Shown here piece by piece: positions 1 to 5,064 of a stretch of 5,064 nucleotides of DNA (the first letter of the stretch is position 1; each line of letters begins with the position of its first letter). Source of the stretch: Bacteroidales bacterium (GTDB lineage: Bacteria; Bacteroidota; Bacteroidia; Bacteroidales; 4484-276); the NCBI GenBank assembly GCA_018400545.1, contig JAGYLT010000198.1, positions 1-5,064 of the forward strand, read 5' to 3'. The notes under the pieces are model-generated. The model did no database searches. It saw only the letters and a program-made list of their open reading frames with translations, and was not told the origin of the DNA. A program made the translations under genes and the position numbers.

Positions 1-266
1 TGCTTTAAAAAAAACTACATCGCTTAGCAAACCCAAAAACAGCTCTTTTACACTGATCCCGGATTGATTGTGGAAATTTTTACCCAGACAATGGATAAAA
101 ATTTCTGCAACAAACCTGCACCATCAAATTGATAATTATCAGTTCGCCTATTCGATATCCAGAATAACCATTGAAATACAATATGTTAGATACAAGGGGA
201 AAAGTTTGGCATGGTTCTGTACGCACTAACATGTGAATTTAATTTGAAACAAACAACTTTAATAAA
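1..266. other. Left-edge region without a supportable gene
   Basis: I find no convincing coding region here. One forward frame runs from the left edge to a TAG at 25-27, and another to a TGA at 64-66. Either could be the last few codons of a gene entering from the left, but the stretch is too short to judge. The region is AT-rich and holds an imperfect 33-bp dyad (73-105) and a 12-bp palindrome TGATAATTATCA at 130-141. The promoter of the downstream CsbD gene should lie in the right part. The nearest thing to a Bacteroidota -7 element is TTAATTTG at 239-246, which misses one conserved base, so I do not call it. Confidence 0.5.
73..105. repeat. Imperfect inverted repeat / hairpin
   Basis: GAAATTTTTA (73-82) is matched exactly by its reverse complement TAAAAATTTC (96-105). 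Beyond one C/A mismatch (83 and 95), the pairing continues as CCA (84-86) with TGG (92-94), leaving a five-base loop GACAA. Read as minus-strand RNA, the mismatch becomes a G-U wobble, so the stem is an unbroken 14 pairs. No T-run follows on either side, so it is not an ordinary intrinsic terminator. Its role is unknown. It could be the end of a transcript from the left, a protein-binding dyad, or chance in AT-rich DNA. Confidence 0.55.
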
Positions 267-461
267 ATGAGTATTATGAATCGACTAAAATTTAAAGGTA
301 ACTGGAACGAAGTACAAGGAAAAATAAAGCAAAAGTACGGTGAACTGACAGATGACGATCTGGCATATGTTGAAGGAAAAGAAGACGAATTGCTGGGGAG
401 GCTGCAGAAAAAAACCGGACGTAAAAAAGAAGAATTGATCGAAGAAATCAACAACTTGTAG
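267..461 (+). CDS. CsbD-family small stress-associated protein
   Basis: This is a 64-residue, highly charged, predicted helical soluble protein of the CsbD family (compare E. coli YjbJ and B. subtilis CsbD). The family hallmarks are visible: K-F-K-G-N-W-N-E near the N-terminus, then Q-G-K-I-K-Q-K-Y-G, L-T-D-D-D-L, V-E-G-K-E-D-E-L-L-G, and a K-T-G-R-K-K-E-E-L C-terminal helix. Length is typical (about 60-70 residues). Family members are often induced by general or envelope stress, but their biochemical role is not established. A second ATG at 276 gives a 61-residue protein whose start (M-N-R-L-K) lines up better with YjbJ, so the true start may be 276. The gene is followed 29 bp later by an intrinsic terminator, so it is probably monocistronic. 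Neither start has a clear ribosome binding site, only an A-rich leader. Confidence 0.9.
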   Translation: MSIMNRLKFKGNWNEVQGKIKQKYGELTDDDLAYVEGKEDELLGRLQKKTGRKKEELIEEINNL

Positions 462-490
462 TTCTCCGACAGAAGTGAAATAAATAATTG

Positions 491-523
491 CAACCGGGTT
501 TTATTCCGGTTGTATTTTTTTTT
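491..523 (+). terminator. Intrinsic terminator after the CsbD gene
   Basis: A perfect 7-bp stem, CAACCGG (491-497) with CCGGTTG (506-512), encloses an 8-base loop. It is followed by TA and nine consecutive T residues (515-523). This is the classical Rho-independent layout, placed 29 bp after the CsbD stop codon, and it should separate that transcript from the lipoprotein gene downstream. Confidence 0.88.
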
Positions 524-591
524 GATCACACGAGGAACACGATATTGAAAATCTATTTAAAAGCTTAATTGAAAACGAAAGGAAAATAGTG

Positions 592-1080
592 ATGAAGTAC
601 TTATTAAAATATTCAGGAATAATAGTTTTATTGTTTGTTTTTCTGGCAACAGGATGCTATGACCAGCAGGAAAAAAGTCGGGAAACAGAAGTTGAACAGA
701 CTGCCGAAGAACTACAGGATGATGTGCAGGTTGCATGGGACGACCTGAAAGACGGTCTCACCGATGTAAAAAATGATATTGCCGAAGCATTTGAAGATGA
801 GCCGGATACTTTCCGGGAACGTGTAAATGATGCACTCGATGATTTCGACCGTAAAATTGACGCGTTTGAGTCGGAAATGGAAGAGTCGAACAACGAAGTT
901 AAGGAAGAAACCCGCGAAGCCATCAATGATCTTCAGGATAAGAAAGAAAATCTGAAGGCAGAACTCAAAGAAATGGGTGATGCCAGTGAGGATGAATGGG
1001 AACAAATGAAGGCTGATATGAAAGACAATCTGGATGAATTTGAAAGAGAACTCGACGAACTATTTAACGGTAATAGCTAA
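592..1080 (+). CDS. Small acidic coiled-coil lipoprotein, function unknown
   Basis: The product has 162 residues from the ATG at 592. A GTG directly upstream at 589 is possible, but the ATG has AAAGGA at 578-583, eight bases away, an unusually clear Shine-Dalgarno for this window. Residues 1-21 form a type II signal peptide (M-K-Y-L-L-K followed by a hydrophobic I-I-V-L-L-F-V-F-L stretch). The lipobox is L-A-T-G-C with the acylated Cys at 22. The mature part is very rich in Glu, Asp and Lys, has almost no Pro or Gly, and shows heptad-like spacing of Leu, Ile, Val and Phe, so it should form one long helix or coiled coil in the periplasm, anchored to a membrane. I recognise no catalytic domain. 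Sitting just after a CsbD gene hints at an envelope-stress role, but this is inference. A terminator follows 35 bp after the stop. Confidence 0.85.
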   Translation: MKYLLKYSGIIVLLFVFLATGCYDQQEKSRETEVEQTAEELQDDVQVAWDDLKDGLTDVKNDIAEAFEDEPDTFRERVNDALDDFDRKIDAFESEMEESNNEVKEETREAINDLQDKKENLKAELKEMGDASEDEWEQMKADMKDNLDEFERELDELFNGNS

Positions 1081-1114
1081 TTGTTGATCAGTAACTTAAA
1101 GTGTTTCATCAAAG

Positions 1115-1150
1115 AAAATCCCGGTTCAAAAAAATGAGCCGGGATTTTTT
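1115..1150. terminator. Strong, probably bidirectional terminator between convergent genes
   Basis: AAAATCCCGG (1115-1124) pairs perfectly with CCGGGATTTT (1139-1148). The stem extends inward by one T-G wobble and two Watson-Crick pairs (1125-1127 with 1136-1138), around an 8-base A-rich loop. On the plus strand it ends in six T residues (1145-1150), 35 bp after the lipoprotein stop. On the minus strand it lies just 17 bp past the stop of the S51-like gene, and the complement of 1115-1118 gives four T residues. It therefore probably ends both convergent transcripts, more strongly on the plus side. Confidence 0.88.
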
Positions 1151-1166
1151 ATTCATATCATTCGTT

Positions 1167-1631
1167 TTAAGGCCTCAGGATTTGAACCAGTTTATCCGGA
1201 TCCTGCCGACCTCCCAAAAACCAAACGGCACTTGCATTTTGAATGGGTTCCACAAAAGCTTTCGAATCAGCAACCTCACGATCCCTGGTGTGCAAAAAGC
1301 TGAAATTTTCAAAACCATAACCACTGAATCGTTTTTCCTGAGATTTGTAAAAAGATTCATCCGTCAGCTCACCATCGGTCCTGGCCGTGGAAACAAAAAC
1401 TACCGGAGCATACGGGCCACCGGCCAGCTCCATGAATTTTTCAAAAACAGCTGTATCCTTCAGGCTACCTCCGGCTGCAATCAGGTAACCATGTTCAGGA
1501 CCGGTAGAATGGGAATTGGGTTGCTGATTGCTTTCCCCGGGATATTCGCATCCTGATAAAATGAACATCGCAAGAAAAACGGCAGTGGAAATGATTCCTG
1601 AAAACGGTTTGGAGCAGTAGTAATGTTTCAT
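1167..1631 (-). pseudogene. Truncated peptidase S51 / cyanophycinase-like lipoprotein (N-terminal half)
   Basis: The frame gives 154 residues from the ATG at 1631-1629. A TTG 24 bp further upstream is less likely because it would put extra residues before the signal peptide. Residues 1-27 are a lipoprotein signal with lipobox I-L-S-G-C and Cys at 28. From about residue 48 the sequence looks like the N-terminal half of the cyanophycinase/peptidase S51 fold: G-Y-L-I-A-A-G-G-S-L (48-57), the strand P-V-V-F-V-S-T-A (76-83), F-L-H-T-R (112-116), and A-V-W-F-L-G-G-R-Q (135-143). The last motif corresponds to the family's G-G-x-Q. In the family the nucleophilic Ser (usually G-T-S-A-G) follows some 20-30 residues later, and full proteins have roughly 250-300 residues. 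Here a TAA comes 11 codons after the Gln, and I see no continuation in any frame before the terminator 17 bp further on. The upstream half has no internal stop. I read it as a 3'-truncated, probably non-catalytic remnant. A functional short lipoprotein cannot be excluded. Confidence 0.7.
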
Positions 1632-1652
1632 AACGGTAGATTTGATTTGCAG

Positions 1653-1660
1653 CAAATGTA
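1653..1660 (-). promoter_or_regulatory. Candidate Bacteroidota -7 element for the S51-like lipoprotein
   Basis: Read on the minus strand this is TACATTTG, a full match to TAnnTTTG, 21 bp upstream of the ATG. No TTTG -33 element is seen at the usual distance. The site overlaps a 13-bp palindrome (ATTTGC, one base, GCAAAT) at 1645-1657, which could act as an operator. The match is short, so chance is a real possibility. Confidence 0.3.
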
Positions 1661-1689
1661 ATCAGAAACCGTAAGATCACGGATTCACA

Positions 1690-1718
1690 GGTTGATGCAA
1701 ATCATATGCATATCAACC
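1690..1718. promoter_or_regulatory. Dyad in the divergent intergenic region, possible operator
   Basis: GGTTGAT (1690-1696) and ATCAACC (1712-1718) are exact reverse complements. Inside them GCA (1697-1699) pairs with TGC (1707-1709) if two bases (1710-1711) bulge. It lies between the divergent S51-like and TPR-like genes, just upstream of a TAnnTTTG match at 1727. No T-run follows, which argues against a terminator. A regulator binding site is the simplest reading, but no regulator gene is present in the window. Confidence 0.4.
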
Positions 1719-1726
1719 GGATTTAT

Positions 1727-1734
1727 TACTTTTG
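1727..1734 (+). promoter_or_regulatory. Candidate Bacteroidota -7 element for the TPR-like gene
   Basis: TACTTTTG matches TAnnTTTG exactly and would give a 5' leader of roughly 90 bases before the ATG at 1832. No TTTG -33 box is found 19-20 bp upstream. That space is instead occupied by the end of the dyad at 1690-1718, which would suit a regulated promoter. Confidence 0.33.
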
Positions 1735-1831
1735 GATTTCAAAAACCAAATGAACATGATTAAAAGAAACCATTTTTTTACCGCCTTTCCAACTGGTTTC
1801 CTGAAATTTTCAATTAATCCATAAATTCCCA

Positions 1832-3205
1832 ATGAAACCCCGATTGAAAACTTTCACTGAATTTGTAAAATCCCTGATGCCGGCTGAGATCGATTACCTC
1901 AGTTGCGTGGCTCAGTTTCAGGATAAAACCAACCAGGAAATCTTTGACCGAATTATAAAATTCAGAATTACAGGCAAAATAAAATTCAACCCTGAAATTG
2001 ATAAAAGAAAGTACACTTATCTAAAAACCTGGATTAACAATAAACTTTCAGCAGCGGATGTGGATAAGAATCTTTCCGAACTGCTTGAAATGGAAAAAAA
2101 GGTGCTGACAGATCAACTGCTCCCCGAAGATGAAAATCGAATTCTGAATCTCGCAAAATACCGGGGTGTTTTACCTTTTTATTTCATGCGCACCTTTGAG
2201 CTTATCAGGGATTTCAGGTCTTTTCTGTTGATCAGGCTTCGGCATCAATACCTGGAGCCAGTGAATAAATATCTGGATGAAAACCGTGAAAAATACAAGC
2301 ACTCCCGCAACATTTTCGATCAACTCGAAACTGCAACCCGGGAAATTACGCACCAGTATTTCAGTCCGGGCGATGAACCCAAAGCATGGGAAAGTTTCCT
2401 GAAAGCGGTATTTTACAATGAAAAGCTCGACGGCTTAAACCGCTACCTTGCCATCGTAAGGCTTAGTTTTTTGTATTACAACTACAACCAGCTTGACAAA
2501 ATCGAAAGTCTTTACGATCACCTCGACACGCAATTTGCGTCAGGGATGTTTTATTCAAGGCGGATTCTGGTAAATTACTATTCCAACCGGCTGATCCTTC
2601 ATGCCAAAATGAACCAGCTTGAAACCGCCGAAAAATACGGCTGGTTGTCTATAAAAGACCGGGGCAGCGATTACATTCACTATCTGAATAATCTGGGCTC
2701 GATTTTGTTGCGGCAGCAAAAAAACGAGGAAGCACTCACCCTGGCTCAGCAGTCCATTCCCGAGCTAAAAAAAACCATGAGTTACCACAACAGGGTTGGC
2801 TTTGCTTCATTACTGATAAAAACGCTCAACGCCAACAGCAAAGCCCCGGAAGGCGAGAGCTACGGAAAAACCTTTTTTGCGGCCTATCGCGATAAAGTGC
2901 TGGAATACCGCTGGCACAGTTTTTTTTCGGCGTGGTTGCAATCGATGATCATGCAGGAAAAATACAACGAAGCCATCACGGTTTGCCACCGGTATAAAAT
3001 TCAGGAAAAAGAAGAACAACACAGTAAGCGACCGGGCTATCTGCCCACAATTGACTGGTATTACTTGCTGGCAAGGTATAAAACCGGAAAAATCGAACTG
3101 ACTCAGATTCAGGAAAGAATTTCAACTTTTTCATTAAGGCATCCAAAAATTCATGGTCTGAATGAGTTAAAGGCAGAGATTTCGCAGCATATCCCACAAC
3201 TCTGA
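1832..3205 (+). CDS. Helical TPR-like protein of unknown function
   Basis: This is a 457-residue protein with no signal peptide or membrane segment, so probably cytoplasmic. Residues 1-75 form a basic N-terminal region (L-M-P-A-E-I-D-Y-L at 15-23, and K-F-R-I-T-G-K-I at 43-50). Residues about 75-180 are helical and charged. From about 185 to 435 there are helical hairpins resembling degenerate tetratricopeptide repeats. The clearest is 281-315, with L-N-N-L-G-S-I-L-L then N-E-E-A-L and A-Q-Q-S-I. Weaker ones are at about 252-274 (L-E-T-A-E-K-Y-G) and 362-388 (Y-N-E-A-I-T-V-C). Aromatic residues, especially Tyr, are frequent. I recognise no catalytic motif, so a scaffold or protein-interaction role is likely but not shown. 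The ATG follows ATTCCCA without a Shine-Dalgarno sequence. The gene is flanked by spacers of 175-200 bp and appears to stand alone, with no convincing hairpin terminator after its stop. Confidence 0.87.
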   Translation: MKPRLKTFTEFVKSLMPAEIDYLSCVAQFQDKTNQEIFDRIIKFRITGKIKFNPEIDKRKYTYLKTWINNKLSAADVDKNLSELLEMEKKVLTDQLLPEDENRILNLAKYRGVLPFYFMRTFELIRDFRSFLLIRLRHQYLEPVNKYLDENREKYKHSRNIFDQLETATREITHQYFSPGDEPKAWESFLKAVFYNEKLDGLNRYLAIVRLSFLYYNYNQLDKIESLYDHLDTQFASGMFYSRRILVNYYSNRLILHAKMNQLETAEKYGWLSIKDRGSDYIHYLNNLGSILLRQQKNEEALTLAQQSIPELKKTMSYHNRVGFASLLIKTLNANSKAPEGESYGKTFFAAYRDKVLEYRWHSFFSAWLQSMIMQEKYNEAITVCHRYKIQEKEEQHSKRPGYLPTIDWYYLLARYKTGKIELTQIQERISTFSLRHPKIHGLNELKAEISQHIPQL

Positions 3206-3380
3206 AACTTTTAGTCAACCCCATTCTAAAAAATCTTATAAATCTCATTTTCAATACTTTTTGTTTAATATCTTAATTAATTCAAATTAAGTCAAGGCAT
3301 AAAATTAAAATAGAGCCAGCTTTCATATGTAAATAGCTGACGTAATTTGCAATTCAAAATCATTCAAAATAACAACCATC
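3206..3380. promoter_or_regulatory. AT-rich spacer before the reductase gene, with an inverted repeat
   Basis: This spacer should hold the promoter of the reductase (and perhaps synthase) transcript, though I find no exact TAnnTTTG match. It contains a perfect 7-bp inverted repeat, CTTAATT (3272-3278) and AATTAAG (3285-3291), with a 6-base gap. A weaker pair, CAGCT (3317-3321) and AGCTG (3335-3339), flanks CATATG. Either could bind a regulator. In DNA this AT-rich, such repeats also arise by chance. Confidence 0.3.
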
Positions 3381-4124
3381 ATGTTTACATTCAATAACAA
3401 GATTGCAGTGATTACAGGCGGCGCCGACGGCATCGGAAAAGCAACCTCCCTTAAATTTGCTGAAGCCGGAGCAACAGCCCTGATCTGGGATATTCAGGCA
3501 GAAAAGGGTGAGCAGCTTGTGGACGAAATCACCAAATCGGGCGGCAAAGCTGAATTTTATAAAGTTGACACCACCCAGGTTCCGGAAGTGGAAGCAGCAG
3601 TGAATGAGATTATTGAAAAACACGGCACCATCGACTTTCTGATCAACAATGCCGGCATTACACGGGATGCCTCTTTCAAAAAAATGACTTCGGAACAATG
3701 GCAGCAGGTAATTGACGTGAATCTCACCGGAGTTTTCAATTGTACCAAAATCATCGCACCTGTAATGCTCGAAAAGGGATTTGGAAAAATCGTGAATGCA
3801 TCCTCAGTCGTAGGCCTTTACGGAAACTTTGGGCAAACCAACTATGTGGCCACCAAGGCCGGAATCATCGGGATGACTAAAACCTGGGCACGTGAATTCG
3901 GCAGGAAGGGCATCAATGTAAACGCCGTGGCCCCCGGTTTCACCATGACGGAGATGGTAGCCAAAATGCCAGGAAACGTGCTGGAAAGCATGAAAGCAAA
4001 GGTGCCACTCGCCAGACTGGCCGAACCCGGGGAAATGGCAGATGCCTATATGTTTTTATGCTCGGAATATGCCTCGTACATCAACGGGCACACACTGAGC
4101 GTAGATGGCGGAATGACTGTTTAG
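3381..4124 (+). CDS. Short-chain dehydrogenase/reductase, FabG-type 3-oxoacyl reductase
   Basis: This is a 247-residue classical SDR of normal length, most like 3-oxoacyl-ACP or acetoacetyl-CoA reductases, which reduce a beta-keto group to a beta-hydroxy group in the cytoplasm. The Rossmann motif T-G-G-A-D-G-I-G is at 12-19, N-N-A-G at 89-92, and the catalytic tetrad is Asn114, Ser142, Tyr155 and Lys159 (Y-V-A-T-K). N-A-V-A-P-G-F follows the tetrad, and the C-terminus has the FabG-like L-S-V-D-G-G-M. The second strand ends in L-I-W-D (Asp37). An acid at this point usually favours NAD(H) over NADP(H), unlike most housekeeping FabG proteins. The ATG sits in an A/C-rich leader with no Shine-Dalgarno. 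No terminator separates it from the synthase III gene 115 bp downstream, so cotranscription and a shared acyl-chain pathway are likely. I give no symbol because the pathway is not known. Confidence 0.93.
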   Translation: MFTFNNKIAVITGGADGIGKATSLKFAEAGATALIWDIQAEKGEQLVDEITKSGGKAEFYKVDTTQVPEVEAAVNEIIEKHGTIDFLINNAGITRDASFKKMTSEQWQQVIDVNLTGVFNCTKIIAPVMLEKGFGKIVNASSVVGLYGNFGQTNYVATKAGIIGMTKTWAREFGRKGINVNAVAPGFTMTEMVAKMPGNVLESMKAKVPLARLAEPGEMADAYMFLCSEYASYINGHTLSVDGGMTV

Positions 4125-4180
4125 ATAGAGGGTAGAGGGTAGAGGGTAGAAGGTAGAGGGTAGAGGGTAGAATTTAGAAT
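4125..4180 (+). repeat. G-rich heptamer tandem repeat (GTAGAGG)
   Basis: Eight contiguous 7-bp units start one base after the reductase stop codon: ATAGAGG, GTAGAGG twice, GTAGAAG, GTAGAGG twice, GTAGAAT and TTAGAAT. They give five GGG tracts (4130, 4137, 4144, 4158, 4165) mostly spaced by TAGA, so a G-quadruplex on the coding strand and its mRNA is possible. Each unit contains TAG, and with a 7-bp period these stops fall in all three frames. The outer units are the most diverged, as expected if the array decays from its ends. Confidence 0.92.
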
Positions 4181-4238
4181 TACGAAACCAATTACCAATT
4201 ACGATTATCTAATAATAAATAACGAATAACCAAATCCC
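4178..4238 (+). repeat. A-rich heptamer repeats (AATTACG/AATAACG)
   Basis: One AATTACG unit (4178-4184) is followed by five bases. Seven contiguous 7-mers then run from 4190 to 4238: AATTACC, AATTACG, ATTATCT, AATAATA, AATAACG, AATAACC and AAATCCC. The family is degenerate but keeps the 7-bp step and ends one base before the synthase ATG at 4240. It forms the whole leader of that gene and has no Shine-Dalgarno sequence. Confidence 0.7.
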
Positions 4239-4239
4239 A

Positions 4240-5064
4240 ATGCGAAACGCTATCATACATTCAACGGGAACATACGTCCCGGAGCGGGTAATCCCCAACA
4301 GTTATTTCAACGAACTGCTTGGGGAAGATGTGGACGCGTGGCTGCGCGAAAACGTAGAAATTTATGAGCGCAGATGGTGTTCCAAAGATCAATCGGTGGC
4401 CGACCTGGTTATCGAAGCCGCTGATCGTGCCCTGAAAGCCGGTAATGTAAAACCCGAAGAAATCGACCTGCTGATCATATCCACCGACACACCGGAATAC
4501 ATTTCGCCATCCACTGCATCTAAAGTGCAATACAAAATGGGCATGGTAAATGCCGGAGCATTTGACGTGAACACCGCATGTGCCGGTTTTGTCACGGCCC
4601 TCGACATGGGCGCGAAATACATCCGTGGCGACGAAAACTACAATACGGTGATGGTTGTGGGCGCATACGCCATGAGCAAGTATCTGAACATGACCAACAA
4701 AAACACGGTCACTCTCTTTGCCGACGGTGCCGGAGCTTTTATTCTGAAAGCGGAAGAAAATACAGATCGCGGGTACCTGGCCAGCCAGCTCATCACCAAA
4801 GGACAATATTACGATTACATGGGCATTTATGCCGGCGGAACCAAACGACCGGTAACCGATGAAGTTATTGCTGAAAAAGGCCATTTGCTGCAGTTTGTGA
4901 AAAAGTTCCCGAAAACGTTAAATGCCGAAATGTGGTCGATGATGAGCCGGACATTGTGTGACAGAATTGGCATAACCCCCGATGAGGTCAGCCACTTTTT
5001 CCTTACGCAGATCAACATCAACAGCATCAGGGCAACCATGGACATCCTGGAGCAACCCCACGAA
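4240..5064 (+). CDS. Ketoacyl-ACP synthase III (FabH-like), 3' end outside the window
   Basis: The frame is open for 275 codons from the ATG at 4240 to the window edge. FabH proteins have about 320-340 residues, so the last 50-60 are missing. The N-terminus (I-I-H-S-T-G-T-Y-V-P-E) and E-R-R-W at 43-46 match the family. The nucleophile lies in V-N-T-A-C-A-G-F with Cys114, equivalent to Cys112 of E. coli FabH. F-A-D-G-A-G-A-F (160-167) is also a family motif. In E. coli the catalytic His244 lies in H-Q-A-N. The ungapped equivalent here is T-Q-I-N (256-259), so His is replaced by Thr, while Gln and Asn are kept. The third catalytic residue (Asn274) would lie beyond the window. KAS III enzymes condense an acyl-CoA with malonyl-ACP, and relatives without the full triad can do acyl transfer or other condensations. 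The upstream reductase suggests a dedicated acyl pathway rather than the housekeeping fab cluster. Confidence 0.9.
   Translation, partial: MRNAIIHSTGTYVPERVIPNSYFNELLGEDVDAWLRENVEIYERRWCSKDQSVADLVIEAADRALKAGNVKPEEIDLLIISTDTPEYISPSTASKVQYKMGMVNAGAFDVNTACAGFVTALDMGAKYIRGDENYNTVMVVGAYAMSKYLNMTNKNTVTLFADGAGAFILKAEENTDRGYLASQLITKGQYYDYMGIYAGGTKRPVTDEVIAEKGHLLQFVKKFPKTLNAEMWSMMSRTLCDRIGITPDEVSHFFLTQININSIRATMDILEQPHE

Noticed and set aside
130..141. 12-bp palindrome TGATAATTATCA as an operator
   Set aside because: Short and AT-rich, with no promoter element in a fitting position and no second copy in the window, so chance is the simplest explanation.
657..1005. Two minus-strand open frames opposite the coiled-coil lipoprotein
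   Set aside because: They are Ser-rich or Phe/Ile-rich translations, as expected from the complement of Glu/Asp/Lys-rich coding DNA, and have no family features.
1170..1195. tRNA T-arm-like string (GGTTCAAATCC on the minus strand) at the truncation point of the S51-like gene, possible integration site
   Set aside because: The T-stem would have two mismatches, there are no acceptor, D or anticodon arms around it, and the bases are in-frame codons (V-Q-I-L) of the reading frame. No integrase or direct repeat is seen.
1101..1556. Open frame of 151 codons on the plus strand
   Set aside because: It lies antisense to the S51-like lipoprotein, starts inside the terminator spacer, and its translation resembles no family. 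The minus-strand frame has a signal peptide, lipobox and family motifs.
4125..4238. CRISPR array
   Set aside because: The unit is only 7 bp with no spacers and no cas genes nearby. It is a simple tandem repeat.
4261..4884. Open frame of 207 codons on the minus strand
   Set aside because: It is a shadow of the synthase III gene, which has the Cys114 motif and other family signatures on the plus strand across the same bases.

Overview
The window looks like a chromosomal segment from a member of the Bacteroidota. I infer this from several signs together. Most starts have A/T-rich leaders without a clear Shine-Dalgarno sequence. Two sites match the Bacteroidota -7 promoter element TAnnTTTG. There are two lipoproteins with a CsbD-type stress protein nearby. 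One spacer carries AATTACG/AATAACG heptamers of a kind I recall from intergenic DNA of that phylum. Base composition is moderately AT-rich. Genus-level placement is not possible from the sequence alone.

Layout. Bases 1-266 hold no supportable gene, but they contain a strong dyad at 73-105. A small CsbD-family gene (267-461) ends at a clean intrinsic terminator (491-523). A short acidic coiled-coil lipoprotein follows (592-1080). A second, very strong hairpin (1115-1150) separates it from a convergent minus-strand gene (1631-1167). That gene encodes the N-terminal half of a peptidase S51/cyanophycinase-like lipoprotein and stops before the catalytic serine. A divergent spacer with a dyad at 1690-1718 and two candidate -7 elements leads into a 457-residue helical, TPR-like protein of unknown function (1832-3205). 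After a 175-bp AT-rich spacer comes a classical short-chain dehydrogenase/reductase of the FabG type (3381-4124). Last is the first 275 codons of a ketoacyl-ACP synthase III (FabH-type) gene (4240 to the window end), which runs out of the window.

How the genes fit together. The CsbD protein and the coiled-coil lipoprotein form a plausible stress-related pair, but each probably has its own transcript because a terminator lies between them. The reductase and the synthase III are codirectional with no visible terminator between them. They look like the start of an acyl-chain (fatty-acid or polyketide-like) pathway whose other members lie to the right. The 115-bp spacer between these two genes is built almost entirely of two back-to-back families of 7-bp tandem repeats, the first of which is G-rich.

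The points most worth a second look are three. The synthase III has Thr at the position of the catalytic His of FabH (T-Q-I-N instead of H-Q-A-N) while keeping its active-site Cys. The S51-like lipoprotein is truncated. The reductase-synthase spacer is made of heptamers. I see no transposase, integrase, CRISPR array or RNA gene, and nothing that amounts to a clearly new multi-gene system.
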